Source of the DNA: Aestuariivirga sp.
Lineage (GTDB): Bacteria > Pseudomonadota > Alphaproteobacteria > Rhizobiales > Aestuariivirgaceae
Length of the DNA stretch: 64,000 bases
Assembly: GCF_020252395.1 (NCBI RefSeq)
Contig: NZ_JADCDB010000031.1
Span: 1-64,000 of the forward strand
Direction of reading: 5' to 3'
Part shown: positions 8,716 to 19,288 of the stretch, piece after piece
How the letters are laid out: each line of letters begins with the position of its first letter
Numbering within the stretch: the first letter of the stretch is position 1
Program-made: the position numbers and the translations under genes
Notes under the pieces: model-generated
The model's input: only the letters and a program-made list of their open reading frames with translations
The model's database searches: none
Told to the model about the DNA's origin: nothing

Positions 8716-10302
8716 TCAGACCCCCTGGCTGGCGCGGATCATGTCCGCGGCCTTTTCCGCAATCATGATGGTGGCGGCATTGGTGTTGGAGGACACGACT
8801 GTGGGCATGATCGAGGCATCCGCCACGCGCAGCGCCGCGATGCCGTTGAAGCGCAGCGTGGGATCGACCACCGCGGCGGGGTCAACCCCCATGCGGCAGG
8901 TGCCGGCGGGGTGATGGTCGGTCTTGGCGTGGCGGCAGGCATAGTCGAAATAATCCTGCCCGGTCTTCACCTCCGGCCCCGGCAGGCGCTCCGCCTTGAC
9001 GAAGGGCTTGAGCGCGTTCTGGCGCATGATCTCCTGCGCCAGCTTGAGGCCGCGGATCGACATCTCGCGGTCATGCGGGTCGGCCCAGTAGTTGGGATCG
9101 ATCAGGGGTGCGGCCAGCGGGTCGGCGGAGGCGAGCCGCACGCTGCCGCGCGAGCGCGGGCGCAGATAGGCGGAGTTGAGTGTAACGCCGCCATCCGGCA
9201 TGGCGGCTACACCAGCCTCGATGCCGGAGCCCAGCCCCAAGTGCAGCTGGATGTCGGGCGAGCGGGCGTTGGAATCGGCGTACCAGAAGCCGCCGGTTTC
9301 GAAGAGGCTCGAGGCCACCGGACCCTTGCGGGTGAGCAGATACCGCAGGCCCGCCAGCGCCGACCGCATGGGCTTCGCATAACGGTCATAGGTGTGGGGG
9401 CCGGTGCATTCGGCGATGACGAAGAGGTCGATGTGGTCCTGCAGATTGGCGCCAACCGCCGGCTGGTCGAACACCACTGGCAGGCCCAGCCCGCGCAGGT
9501 GATCGGCGGGGCCGATCCCTGACAGCATCAAGAGGCGCGGGCTGCCGATGGCGCCGGAGGAGAGGATCACCTCGCGCTCCGCCCGGATGAGGCCGTCCGC
9601 CGCCGTTTCGACTCCGGCGGCCCTGCCCTTTTCCACCACGATGCGCAGCACCTGCGCTCCGGTGCGGATGGTGAGGTTGGGCAGGCTGCGCGCCGGGTTG
9701 AGATAGGCAATCGCGGCGGAGGAGCGCCGCACATTGCGCTGGGTGAGCTGGTAATAGCCAACGCCGTCCTGGCGCTCACCCGTCATGTCCATGTTGCGGG
9801 GAATGCCGAGCTCGGCGGCAGCGGCGAAATAGGCCTCGCAGATGGGAAGGGGCGCCGCCGGGCGGCTGACCCCCAGGGGACCGCCCTTGCCGTGATAGCG
9901 GTTGTCCCAGCTGTCATTATCTTCCGCCTTGCGGAAATAGGGCAGCACGTCCTCGTAAGACCAGCCGGTGCAGCCGGCCTGGCGCCATTCGTCATAGTCC
10001 AGCGCATTGCCGCGCGTGTAGATCTGGGCATTGATGGTGGAGCCGCCGCCCAGCACGCGGGCCTGGGTGTAGCGGATGACCATGTTGTTCATGTGGCGCT
10101 GCGGCACGGTGTGCCAGCCCCAGCTGCCGATGCCCTTGGTCATTTTCGCGAAGCCCGCGGGGATGTGATAGAAGGGATGCCAGTCACGCGGGCCCGCCTC
10201 GAGCAGCAGCACGCGGATGCCCTGATCCTCCGACAGGCGCGCGGCGAGGACCGAGCCTGCCGAGCCGCCCCCCACGATTACGTAATCATAATTCCCGCTC
10301 AT
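8716..10302 (-). CDS. GMC-family FAD-dependent oxidoreductase (choline dehydrogenase-like)
   Basis: With the ATG at 10302 the product is 528 residues and begins MSGNYDYVIVGGGSAGSVLA, the FAD-binding dinucleotide fold expected at the very N-terminus of GMC enzymes. The in-frame ATG at 10368 would add 22 non-homologous residues. The GMC signature GGGSTINAQIYTRGN is near residue 85. The C-terminal catalytic region has HHPAGTCRMG followed by SNTNAATIMIAEKAAD, giving the His/Asn pair. There is no signal peptide, so it is cytoplasmic. GMC enzymes oxidise alcohol groups of sugars, polyols or choline. The operon points to a carbohydrate-like substrate, and specificity cannot be read from sequence. 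Confidence 0.93.
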   Translation of the reverse strand: MSGNYDYVIVGGGSAGSVLAARLSEDQGIRVLLLEAGPRDWHPFYHIPAGFAKMTKGIGSWGWHTVPQRHMNNMVIRYTQARVLGGGSTINAQIYTRGNALDYDEWRQAGCTGWSYEDVLPYFRKAEDNDSWDNRYHGKGGPLGVSRPAAPLPICEAYFAAAAELGIPRNMDMTGERQDGVGYYQLTQRNVRRSSAAIAYLNPARSLPNLTIRTGAQVLRIVVEKGRAAGVETAADGLIRAEREVILSSGAIGSPRLLMLSGIGPADHLRGLGLPVVFDQPAVGANLQDHIDLFVIAECTGPHTYDRYAKPMRSALAGLRYLLTRKGPVASSLFETGGFWYADSNARSPDIQLHLGLGSGIEAGVAAMPDGGVTLNSAYLRPRSRGSVRLASADPLAAPLIDPNYWADPHDREMSIRGLKLAQEIMRQNALKPFVKAERLPGPEVKTGQDYFDYACRHAKTDHHPAGTCRMGVDPAAVVDPTLRFNGIAALRVADASIMPTVVSSNTNAATIMIAEKAADMIRASQGV

Positions 10303-10312
10303 CGAAGCCCCG

Positions 10313-11071
10313 TCACAAGCGCGCAAGGGACAGGCCGCCATCCACCGGGACGGCGGCGCCGTTGGCAAAAGCCATCTGGCCGGTGGCCATGGGCACGACC
10401 ACCGCGCCGATGTCGGCGGGCTCGCCCCAGCGCCCCGCCGGAACGAGGCCGCCGGTGATGCGCTGGGTATAGGCCTCGCGCACGCCCGCCGTCATGTCCG
10501 TGGCGATGATTCCGGGGCGGATCTCGAAGACGCCGATGCCCTCGCCCGCCAGGCGCAGCGCGAAGAGCTGCGTCATCATCGCTGCACCCGCCTTGGAGAT
10601 GCAGTATTCGGCGCGCTCCACAGAGGCCATGGCGGCGCTGACGGAGGTGATGAAGATCAGCGCACGATAGGGCCCCGGCGGCGCCTGCAGCATGCGCCGC
10701 GCCACTTGCTGGGCGAGGAAGAAGCCGCCGCGCAGGTTGATGTTCATCACATGGTCGAAATTCTCCGGCGTCAGCGCCAGCATGTCGCCGCGCAGACGTG
10801 CCGGCACGCCGGCATTTGAGACGAGCGTGGTGACGGGGCCGAGCCGCGCCGTGACGCCATCAAGCAGGGCCGGCGCCGCATCGATGTTGCGAATGTCATG
10901 GGTGAAATAGGAAGCCTGGGACCCAAGCTCCGCCAAGGCCGCGGCCACTTCGGGCGCATCGGCCCCACGTTCGGCGGCGAGCGCCACGCGGAAGCCCGCG
11001 CCAACGAGCGCACGGGCAATGCCAAGCCCGATGCCCTGCTGGCCGCCGGTGATGAGGGCAACACCGCTCAT
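10313..11071 (-). CDS. Short-chain dehydrogenase/reductase (3-ketoacyl-ACP reductase type)
   Basis: This is a classical SDR of 252 residues. Its N-terminal cofactor motif is ALITGGQQGIGLGIARAL and it has the NAG motif SNAGVP. The catalytic Ser is in ITSVSAAMAS and the Tyr-x3-Lys in YCISKAGAAM. The C-terminus ends MAFANGAAVPVDGGLSLARL as in many sugar and polyol dehydrogenases. The stop codon of the upstream GMC gene overlaps its start (ATGA), so translation is coupled. A step oxidising or reducing a hydroxyl of the operon substrate is inferred. Confidence 0.93.
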   Translation of the reverse strand: MSGVALITGGQQGIGLGIARALVGAGFRVALAAERGADAPEVAAALAELGSQASYFTHDIRNIDAAPALLDGVTARLGPVTTLVSNAGVPARLRGDMLALTPENFDHVMNINLRGGFFLAQQVARRMLQAPPGPYRALIFITSVSAAMASVERAEYCISKAGAAMMTQLFALRLAGEGIGVFEIRPGIIATDMTAGVREAYTQRITGGLVPAGRWGEPADIGAVVVPMATGQMAFANGAAVPVDGGLSLARL

Positions 11072-12563
11072 GGGGCGAACTCCCGCTCCGCGATGTGGCG
11101 GCCGGCGCGCAGGGCCAGCGCCGCGACGGTGAGCGAAGGGTTGACGGCGGCTGAGGTGGGCAGCACCGACGCATCGGTGATGAACAGGTTCGGGTGATCA
11201 TGGGTGCGGCAGAAGGGATCGGCCACGCTGTGGCGCGGATCGTGCCCCATGCGCGCCGTGCCGCATTGGTGGCTGGGGGTCCGCCGGTCGAAGGCGCGGG
11301 ACAGCACGAGCGGATAGCCCGCCTTGCGCAGCACGTCTTTCAGCTTCGCCACCAGCAGCTCATGCGCCTGCCAGTTGGAGCGCTTCCAGTCGAGCACGAT
11401 GCGGCCATTGCGCAGGCTGACCCGGCTTTCGGGATTGGGCAGGTCTTCCGACATCGCATAGAGATCGATGGAGCGCCGCGCCAGCCAGCCCGCCAACAGG
11501 CGCGGCACGGGCGCGCCCGAGGCGAGGATCGTTCCGCTGATCTTGCCGAGGAGCTGGATATTGCCCAGGGGCTCACCGCCGGGGCCACCGGTGAAATAGA
11601 AGTCATTCACCTGCAGCGTCTTCTGGTAGACGCAATCATTACGGCGGAGGGGGTGCAGCGCCAGCACGGCGGAGCAATTATGGTTCATGAAGTTGCGGCC
11701 GAGCTGGCCAGAGCCATTGGCGAGGCCTGCAGGGTGAGACGCATCGGCCGAGGCGAGAAGCAGCACGGCTGACTGCACGGCGCCTGCCGCCAGAACGATG
11801 AACGGTGCCTCAAGGCTTTCCGCTTGGCCGTTGCGCATGATCTCCACCGCGGTGATCCGGTTGTCCTTGCCGCAGACGAGGCGTGTGGCGCGGGTGTTGG
11901 TGAAAAGCGTGACATTGGGGTGTTTCAGCGCGGTGGCCAGGGCTGCCGTTTCGGCATCGAGCTTGCCGCCGCAAGTGTCGGGGAAAGCGTCCCATGTGGT
12001 GCGGCCATGCTCGAGCCAGCGCGGCAGATCGACTGCCAGCGGCAACGACGCGGGGTGAAGCCCCGCCGCCTTGAGGCGCCGGCGCAAGCCTGCAATCGGT
12101 GGTTCGTCCGGCACTGGCGGAAAGGGATAGGAGCCGGAATGCGGCGGCTCGGTGGGGTCCTCGCCCAACTGGCCGCGCACCTGGAACAGCTCCTCCGCGC
12201 GCTGGTAGAAGGGTTCGAGATCATCGTAGGAGAGAGGCCATCCCTCCGTCATGCCGCCCATGTGGCGGATGGGGCGGAAGTCCTCCGCCCGGTAGCGGAT
12301 CAGCACCGCGCCATAGAACTTGGAATTGCCGCCCACGTTATAGTAATTGCCGGGGTTGAAGGGCCGGCCATCGCCATCGAGCCACTCGTCATCCGGCCGG
12401 AAGTGACCGCGGCCGAAGATCGCCTCGTCGTCGCGGTCAGCCGCAGTGGGGCGCAGGCGATCGCCGCGCTCGAGGATGAGGATGCGCCGGCCCGTGGGCG
12501 CCAGAGCAGCGGCGAGTGTCGCCCCGCCCATGCCGGAGCCGATGACGATGACGTCGGGCAATG

Positions 12564-12567
<4 letters not shown>
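11068..12567 (-). CDS. Second GMC-family FAD-dependent oxidoreductase
   Basis: The 499-residue protein begins MTLPDVIVIGSGMGGATLAA with an FAD-binding fold and ILILERGDRL. A GMC signature-like GGNSKFYGAVLIRYR is near residue 90. The C-terminal active-site block has SHQCGTARMGHDP and then FITDASVLPTSAAVNPSLT, giving the His/Asn catalytic pair. It belongs to a GMC branch distinct from the 8716-10302 gene, closer to gluconate or fructose dehydrogenase large subunits in motif style, but with no companion cytochrome or small subunit nearby. The gene overlaps the ABC ATPase stop (ATGA) at its start and the SDR start at its end, so the three are tightly coupled. Confidence 0.92.
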
Positions 12568-13676
<1,109 letters not shown>

Positions 13677-13679
13677 GAC

Positions 13680-14558
13680 TTATCCCTTCACTGAACCCGC
13701 CATGAGACCGCGCACGAAGTAGCGGCCGGCGACGATGTAGACCAAAAGCGTGGGAAGCGCCGCCAGGATGGCGCCGGCGAAATGCACGTTGTATTCCTTA
13801 ACGCCGGTGGAGGACTGGACGAGATTGTTGAGCGCCACCGTCATCGGCTGGCGCGTGCCGCCGAACGAGACGCCGAACAGAAAGTCGTTCCAGATATTGG
13901 TGAACTGCCAGATCACCGACACCACGGTGATGGGCCCCGAGACCGGCAGCAGGATGCGCCAGAAGATGCGGAAGAAGCCCGCCCCGTCGATCATCGCGGC
14001 GCGCACCAGCTCGGTGGGGAAGGCGGCGTAGTAGTTGCGGTAGTAGAGCGTGGTGAAGCCCAGCCCATAGACCACGTGGACGAGGACGAGGCCCGGCACC
14101 GAACCCGCGAGGCCGAGCTTGCCCAGCACCACCGCCATGGGGATGAGCACGATCTGGAACGGGATGAAGCAGGAGAACAGCAGGAGCCCGAAGACGATGC
14201 CATCATATTTGAAGCGCCACTTGGTCAGCACATAGCCGTTGAGCGCCCCCAGAATGGTGGAGATCGCCACCGCCGGCGCCACCATGAGGATCGAGTTGAT
14301 GAAATAGGGCTTGAGACCCGTTGGCTCCACCCCGATCTGGGCGGTGGACCAGGCGGAGAGCCACGGTTCGATGGTGAATGTCCGCGGCAGGGACATCATG
14401 TTGCCGCCGGTGATTTCGGGCAACGGCTTCACCGAGTTCACGGCCATGACATAGAGCGGCAGCAAATAGTAAAGCGCGAAGAGCAGCAGCACGAGATAGA
14501 TGAACGCGCGCGTGACGCGGCCGGCCGAAACAGCGGTCTCCTGCGAGGCGGCGGACAT
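13680..14558 (-). CDS. Carbohydrate ABC transporter permease (MalG type)
   Basis: This inner-membrane permease has about 292 residues and six predicted hydrophobic segments. It has the large periplasmic loop after the first helix typical of MalG/AraQ proteins (NSVKPLPEITGGN). The cytoplasmic EAA loop, which contacts the ATPase, is ELVRAAMIDGAGFFRIFWRI. The ATG at 14558 overlaps the stop of the MalF-type gene (TGATG); a GTG one codon earlier is also possible. It forms the membrane channel with the following partner. Confidence 0.93.
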   Translation of the reverse strand: MSAASQETAVSAGRVTRAFIYLVLLLFALYYLLPLYVMAVNSVKPLPEITGGNMMSLPRTFTIEPWLSAWSTAQIGVEPTGLKPYFINSILMVAPAVAISTILGALNGYVLTKWRFKYDGIVFGLLLFSCFIPFQIVLIPMAVVLGKLGLAGSVPGLVLVHVVYGLGFTTLYYRNYYAAFPTELVRAAMIDGAGFFRIFWRILLPVSGPITVVSVIWQFTNIWNDFLFGVSFGGTRQPMTVALNNLVQSSTGVKEYNVHFAGAILAALPTLLVYIVAGRYFVRGLMAGSVKG

Positions 14559-15451
14559 CACGCCTTCTCCTTCAGCTCGGAGTAGAGATAGGGGATCATG
14601 ATGGCGGCAATCGCCATGAGCATCATCACCGCCGAGGCGGCGCCGATGCCCATCTGGTTGCGGGTGAAGGTGTAGGAATACATGAAGGTGGCGGGAAGCT
14701 CGGTGGCGCGGCCGGGTCCGCCGCCGGTCAGGGCAATAACCAGGTCATAGGACTTGATGGCGAGGTGGCTGAGGATGACGAAGGCCGAGAGAAAGGCGGG
14801 CCTCAAGAGCGGGATGACGATGCGGCGGTAGAGCTGGAAGGAGGTGGCGCCGTCGATCTGCGCGGCCTTCAGGATCTCGTTATCGATGCCGCGGAGGCCC
14901 GCGAGGAACATGGCCATCACGAAGCCGCTGGTTTGCCATACGGCGGCGATAACGATGGTGTAGATTGCCATGTTGCTGTCCTTGATCCAGGTGAAGGAGA
15001 AACTCTCCCAGCCCCAGAGGCGCATGGTTTTCTCCAGCCCGATGCCGGGGTCGAGGAACCATTTCCACGCCGTGCCGGTGACGATGAAGGACAGCGCCAT
15101 GGGATAAAGGTAGATCGGGCGCAGCATGCCCTCACCCCTGATTTTCTGGTCGAGGAAGATGGCCAGCATCAGCCCCACCGCGGTGCAGATGACGATGTAG
15201 CAGGAGGCGAAGATAGCGATGTTGACGAGCGCCGTGTGCCAGTGCTCCAGAGCCCAGAGCTTTCGGTAGTTCTCGAGCCCAACGAAGGTGTAGAGCGGCA
15301 GCATCTTGGAGCCGGTGAAGGACAGGACCGCCGTGAAGACGATGAAGCCGTAGACGAAGAGCAGCGTTGCCGCGAAGGACGGCGCCAGCACGAGCTTCGG
15401 CAGCCAGTCCTGAAGGCGGGTGCGGAAATCGGCGTCGGTGGCTGGGCGCAT
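14558..15451 (-). CDS. Carbohydrate ABC transporter permease (MalF/UgpA type)
   Basis: The 297-residue product has an N-terminal hydrophobic segment (LVLAPSFAATLLFVYGFIVF) and five further segments. Its EAA motif is EILKAAQIDGATSFQLYRRI near residue 205. It pairs with the MalG-type permease as the heterodimeric channel of the sugar importer. The gene is 75 bases downstream of the binding-protein gene, separated by a strong hairpin (15491-15520). Confidence 0.93.
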   Translation of the reverse strand: MRPATDADFRTRLQDWLPKLVLAPSFAATLLFVYGFIVFTAVLSFTGSKMLPLYTFVGLENYRKLWALEHWHTALVNIAIFASCYIVICTAVGLMLAIFLDQKIRGEGMLRPIYLYPMALSFIVTGTAWKWFLDPGIGLEKTMRLWGWESFSFTWIKDSNMAIYTIVIAAVWQTSGFVMAMFLAGLRGIDNEILKAAQIDGATSFQLYRRIVIPLLRPAFLSAFVILSHLAIKSYDLVIALTGGGPGRATELPATFMYSYTFTRNQMGIGAASAVMMLMAIAAIMIPYLYSELKEKA

Positions 15452-15490
15452 GACTCTTGATCCTCGGGCGGGACGCGGGACGGAAAGAAG

Positions 15491-15520
15491 CGGCGGGGCG
15501 GCGCCGTTGCCGCCCCGCCG
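15491..15520. terminator. 12-bp perfect stem-loop between binding-protein and permease genes
   Basis: CGGCGGGGCGGC (15491-15502) and GCCGCCCCGCCG (15509-15520) pair perfectly around a 6-base loop (GCCGTT). It has no T tract, so it is more likely a transcript-stabilising or attenuating hairpin that lets the binding-protein mRNA exceed the permease mRNA, as in other ABC operons. That role is inference. Confidence 0.6.
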
Positions 15521-15526
15521 GCGTGC

Positions 15527-16780
15527 TTACTTGGCGGCGGCCACCGCGCTGGCCAGCGCCTGGGCGGCTTCCGTGCCGTCCTTGTACTTGCCGTTGAAGG
15601 CGCCGGTGACAACGTCATAGACGGCGTTCTTCACGGCGGCGGGAGCGGCATGGCCATGCGCCATGGAGCCGAACAGCGTGCCGTTGGTGTTGGCTTCCGC
15701 CAGGTCCTTGATGCCCTTCTTGCCGCAATCGTCGAAGTCGGTGTCCGGCACGTCGGTGCGGGCGGGAACCGAGCCCTTGACCACGTTGAAGGCCGACTGG
15801 AACTTCGGGCTCTCGATCGAGGAGGCCATCTGCGCCTGGGCCTTCTGCTTGTCGTCGCCCTGCACGTTGAACATGGCGAACTGGTCGGAGTTGAAGGTCA
15901 CCGAGCCTTGCGTGCCGGGAAAGCGGATACAGACGAAGTCCACGCCCGGCTTCTTGCCGGCTTTGAGGAACTCGCCCTTGGCCCAGTCGCCCATGATCTG
16001 CATGCCGGCCTGGCCATTGATGACCATGGCTGAAGCGAGGTTCCAGTCGCGGCCGGAGAAGTTGTCGTCGACATAGGTGCGCAGCTTCATCAGGCGGTCG
16101 AAGGCATCCGCCATCTGCTTGCCGCCCAGGGCCTCCGGATCGAGGTCGATAAAGGCCTTCTTGTAGAAGTCATTGCCTTCCGACAGCACGACGCCGTCGA
16201 AGATGGTGGCTTCCTGCCAGGGCTGGCCGCCATGCGCCAAGGGCGTGATGCCGTTGGCCTTCATCTTGTCGAGCACCACGACGAGATCGTCCCAGTTCTG
16301 CGGCGCCTTGCCGCCGGCCTTGTCGAGCGCGTCCTTGCTGATCCAGATCCAGTTGGTGGAGTGGACGTTGACGGGCGCCGCGATCCAGTGCCCGTCATAC
16401 TTGGAGAAGCGCTGCAACGCGGCGGGCACCACCTTGTCCCAGCCTTCGGCGGTGGCCACGGCGTCGAGATTGCCGAGCGCCCCCTGCTGGGCCCAGTCCT
16501 GGATGTCGAAGCCCAGCATCTGCACGGCCGTGGGCGGGTTGCCTGCCGTGACGCGGGCGCGCAGCGCTGTCATTGCGGCCTCGCCGCCGCCGCCAGCCAC
16601 CGGCATGTCAACCCAGCCAATACCCTTGCTCTTGAGGTCTTCCTTCAGGACGTTGAGGGCCGCGGCCTCGCCGCCCGACGTCCACCAGTGCAGAACTTCC
16701 ACGTCGGCAGCCTTGGCCATGCCCGCCGAAAGGGCGGTGATGGCCACGGCCGTAAGCGCCTTTGCAACAATACCACGCAT
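15527..16780 (-). CDS. Sugar ABC transporter substrate-binding protein
   Basis: With the ATG at 16780 the product is 417 residues. A GGGAGGA ribosome-binding site sits just upstream, and the frame's earlier ATG at 16990 is discarded. The N-terminus [20 protein letters not shown] ending at MAKA-ADVEV is a clear Sec signal peptide. The mature protein has the family-1/extracellular solute-binding style [17 protein letters not shown], and later [18 protein letters not shown] and [19 protein letters not shown]. This is the CUT1 type, which binds mono- or oligosaccharides and related compounds in the periplasm. Specificity is not readable. Confidence 0.94.
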   Translation of the reverse strand: MRGIVAKALTAVAITALSAGMAKAADVEVLHWWTSGGEAAALNVLKEDLKSKGIGWVDMPVAGGGGEAAMTALRARVTAGNPPTAVQMLGFDIQDWAQQGALGNLDAVATAEGWDKVVPAALQRFSKYDGHWIAAPVNVHSTNWIWISKDALDKAGGKAPQNWDDLVVVLDKMKANGITPLAHGGQPWQEATIFDGVVLSEGNDFYKKAFIDLDPEALGGKQMADAFDRLMKLRTYVDDNFSGRDWNLASAMVINGQAGMQIMGDWAKGEFLKAGKKPGVDFVCIRFPGTQGSVTFNSDQFAMFNVQGDDKQKAQAQMASSIESPKFQSAFNVVKGSVPARTDVPDTDFDDCGKKGIKDLAEANTNGTLFGSMAHGHAAPAAVKNAVYDVVTGAFNGKYKDGTEAAQALASAVAAAK

Positions 16781-16853
16781 TGGATCCTCCCATGTGTTTG
16801 CGCAGAAAGTGGTTCGCCGCCCCCACGTGCCCGGCGGGGCCGGCACGTCTTCA

Positions 16854-16896
16854 CCCGTGGTTCCCGCCTCCGCCTTGTAAGGCCTCGAACCACGGG
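16854..16896. repeat. Nested inverted repeat upstream of the binding-protein gene
   Basis: CCCGTGGTTC (16854-16863) and GAACCACGGG (16887-16896) are exact reverse complements. Inside the 23-base loop, GCCTT and AAGGC form a second small stem. It lies in the 160-base gap between the enoyl-CoA hydratase stop and the binding-protein start. This is the widest gap in the operon, so it could be a processing site or mark an internal promoter region. No convincing promoter hexamers were seen. Confidence 0.5.
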
Positions 16897-16940
16897 GAAT
16901 TCCAAAAGCGGTCGCCTGAATGCTTGCACAAGTTTGGCAT

Positions 16941-17708
16941 TCACGCTCCGGAAAAATTCGGCTTGCGCTTGGCGCGGAAGGCGGCAACACCCTCCTGCTT
17001 GTCGGCGCTGGCAGCGATCATGCCGCTGGCAAGGGCCTCCACCATGGCGGGCGCATCTTCGCCCGCGGCGGCATGGATCATGTACTTGGCGACCTCGGTG
17101 GCGCGCGGCGATGTGGCGAGCAGGCGCCCGGCAAGAGCCCGCGCGGCGCTGAGCGGATCATCCGCCACTTCGGCCACGAAACCCAGCGCCAGGGCGCGCC
17201 CCGCTGTGAGCCTGCGGCCGAAAAGCGCCATCTCCTTCACCACCGGCTCCGGCAGCAGGCGCATCAGGCGCTGCGTGCCGGACCAGCCGGGAACGATGCC
17301 CACTCCGGTTTCCGGCAGCGCCAGCGTGGCATTGGGCGCCATCACCCGGATGTCGCAGGCGGTGGCAAGCTCCAGGCCGCCGCCGAAGGCATGGCCATTG
17401 AGCACGGCGATGGTGGGCTTCGAGAGCCTGGCCAGCCGGTCAAGAATGCGGTGCCCGTCGCGCACCCAGCGGCGGGCGAAATTAGCCGGCGGCAGGCCGC
17501 CCCAGGCATTGATGTCCGCCCCCGTGCAGAAGGCGCGGTTACCCTCCGCTGTGAGCAGCACGCAACGCAGCGCATCGTCCTTGTCCAGCGCATTGCAATG
17601 GGCCTCGAGGCCTGAGAGCATCTCAGGCGTCAGCGAATTGAGCTTGGCCGGATTGTCCAGCCGGAGAATGGCCAAGGGGCCTTCATGATCGAGATGAACA
17701 GCGCTCAT
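16941..17708 (-). CDS. Enoyl-CoA hydratase/isomerase (crotonase) family protein
   Basis: The 255-residue crotonase-fold protein shows the oxyanion-hole segment [15 protein letters not shown] near 58 and [17 protein letters not shown] near 100. It also has [19 protein letters not shown] near 128, which keeps the two glutamates used by true hydratases. Crotonases hydrate enoyl-CoA thioesters, but the superfamily also contains beta-diketone hydrolases that open carbon rings. It overlaps the CoA-transferase stop (ATGA). Its presence in an operon with sugar uptake and alcohol oxidases suggests that the substrate is finally converted to an acyl-CoA. That is inference. Confidence 0.93.
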   Translation of the reverse strand: MSAVHLDHEGPLAILRLDNPAKLNSLTPEMLSGLEAHCNALDKDDALRCVLLTAEGNRAFCTGADINAWGGLPPANFARRWVRDGHRILDRLARLSKPTIAVLNGHAFGGGLELATACDIRVMAPNATLALPETGVGIVPGWSGTQRLMRLLPEPVVKEMALFGRRLTAGRALALGFVAEVADDPLSAARALAGRLLATSPRATEVAKYMIHAAAGEDAPAMVEALASGMIAASADKQEGVAAFRAKRKPNFSGA

Positions 17709-19288
17709 GCGCGGCTCCCCGGCGACCAGCCCATAGGCCCTTCGGCCAGCAGGGCGCGGGGCATTTCGCGCGCGTTGGCGGCGATTCCCACGCGGCCCAG
17801 GCTCGCCGCTGCAATGTCACGTGCGGGGTCGATACCGGGCATGATCTCGACAGCCACGAGCCCTTCGGGCCGGAGCGCTATAACGCAGCGCTCGGTGACA
17901 TAGAGCACCTCCTGCGCCTGCGAGCGGGCACGCGCGCCGGAGAAGGTGACGTGCTCCACCTTATCCACCATCTTGGTGAACTTGCCGGGCTTCAGCACCT
18001 TCACGCCGCCGGCACCCAGTTCGATCTCGGCGCCGGCCTCGAACCAGCCGGAGAACACGATCTTGCGGGCATGCGCCGTGATGTCAACGAAGCCGCCACA
18101 GCCGGCGGTGAGATAGGGCTTCTTGCCGAGCTTCGAGACATTGACGTTGCCCTCCACGTCGACCTCTAGGAAAGACAGGAAGGACATGTCGAAGCCGCCC
18201 CCCTGAAAGTAAGTGAACTGGTTGGGTGACGGCACATAGGCATCGGCGTTGGACGAGCAGCCGAAGGCGAAGCCGGTGAGCGGCATGCCGCCGACAGCCC
18301 CCTGCTCGATGGCCCAGGTGACGGACTGGGCGTGGCCTTCCTCAAGCAGCACGTAAGGCACCATGGCGGAGATGCCGAAGCCCAAATTCGCTGTCATGCC
18401 GTCGCGCAGCTCCATGGCGGCGCGGCGCGCGATCACCTTCTCGATGCCGTGGGGAGCGGGCGCGAAGCTCGCCCAGGGGCGCATCACCTCGCCCGAAATG
18501 GCAGGGTCATAGGGCGTTTCGGTGGTCTGCTTCTGCCCGGGGTCGAGCACCACAAGATCGACGAGGTGACCGGGGACCCGCACATTGTGCGGACGGAGCG
18601 AGCCATGGGCCGTCATGCGCTTGACCTGGGCGATGACGAGGCCGCCATGGTTACGCGTGGCGATGGCCTGTTCGAGGCCGCCCAGATAGGCGCCTTCATG
18701 CTCATAGGTGAGGTTGCCGCGCTCATCCGCCGTGGTGGCGCGCAGAATGCAGACGTCGGGCACGATATTGGGGAAGTGCAGCCAGGTCTCGCCGCCGAAC
18801 TCGGCGCGCCGCACGATGGGGGCGGCTGCGCCCTTGGCGTTCATGGCGCAGCCTTCACGCATAGGGTCGACGAAGGTTTCGAGCCCGACCTTGGTGAGCA
18901 CGCCGGGGCGCCGCGCGGCGGCGTCGCGGTGCATATCGAAGAGGATGCCGGAGGGTACGTTATAGGCGGGGATCGCGTCCTCGACGATCATCTTCCAGAT
19001 CGCCGGCATGGGCAGGTTGGACGGGCCCGAGGGATAGGACCCGGCGATGACGCGGGCGAGCAGGCCCTCCTGCGCGATGTGGTCCATGCCCTTGACGCCA
19101 TACATATCACCCGCCGCGATGGGATGGATGGTGGTGATGTTGCGCGGATGCCCGGTGTCGCGGAAGCGCTCGCCGATCGCTTGCAGCACCCGGTCCGGGC
19201 AGCCCAACGCGGAGGAGGACGAGACGGTGACCACCGCGCCATCCTTGATGCGGGCCGCGGCCTCAGGCGGCGAGACGAGCTTGCCCAT
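17705..19288 (-). CDS. Acetate/3-oxoacid CoA-transferase family, fused alpha-beta subunits
   Basis: The 527-residue protein combines both halves of a family I CoA-transferase. The N-terminal half starts MGKLVSPPEAAARIKDGAVV, and the C-terminal half has the active-site segment TWAIEQGAVGGMPLTG near residue 335, where the Glu forms the acyl-glutamyl/CoA intermediate. FSFLEVDVEGNVNVSKLG-type sequence (LSFLEVDVEGNVNVSKLGK) and TAGCGGFVDIT are also typical of propionate/acetoacetate CoA-transferases. It would load CoA onto a carboxylate made by the pathway. It overlaps the Gfo/Idh stop by one base at its start and the crotonase start at its end. Confidence 0.93.
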   Translation of the reverse strand: MGKLVSPPEAAARIKDGAVVTVSSSSALGCPDRVLQAIGERFRDTGHPRNITTIHPIAAGDMYGVKGMDHIAQEGLLARVIAGSYPSGPSNLPMPAIWKMIVEDAIPAYNVPSGILFDMHRDAAARRPGVLTKVGLETFVDPMREGCAMNAKGAAAPIVRRAEFGGETWLHFPNIVPDVCILRATTADERGNLTYEHEGAYLGGLEQAIATRNHGGLVIAQVKRMTAHGSLRPHNVRVPGHLVDLVVLDPGQKQTTETPYDPAISGEVMRPWASFAPAPHGIEKVIARRAAMELRDGMTANLGFGISAMVPYVLLEEGHAQSVTWAIEQGAVGGMPLTGFAFGCSSNADAYVPSPNQFTYFQGGGFDMSFLSFLEVDVEGNVNVSKLGKKPYLTAGCGGFVDITAHARKIVFSGWFEAGAEIELGAGGVKVLKPGKFTKMVDKVEHVTFSGARARSQAQEVLYVTERCVIALRPEGLVAVEIMPGIDPARDIAAASLGRVGIAANAREMPRALLAEGPMGWSPGSRA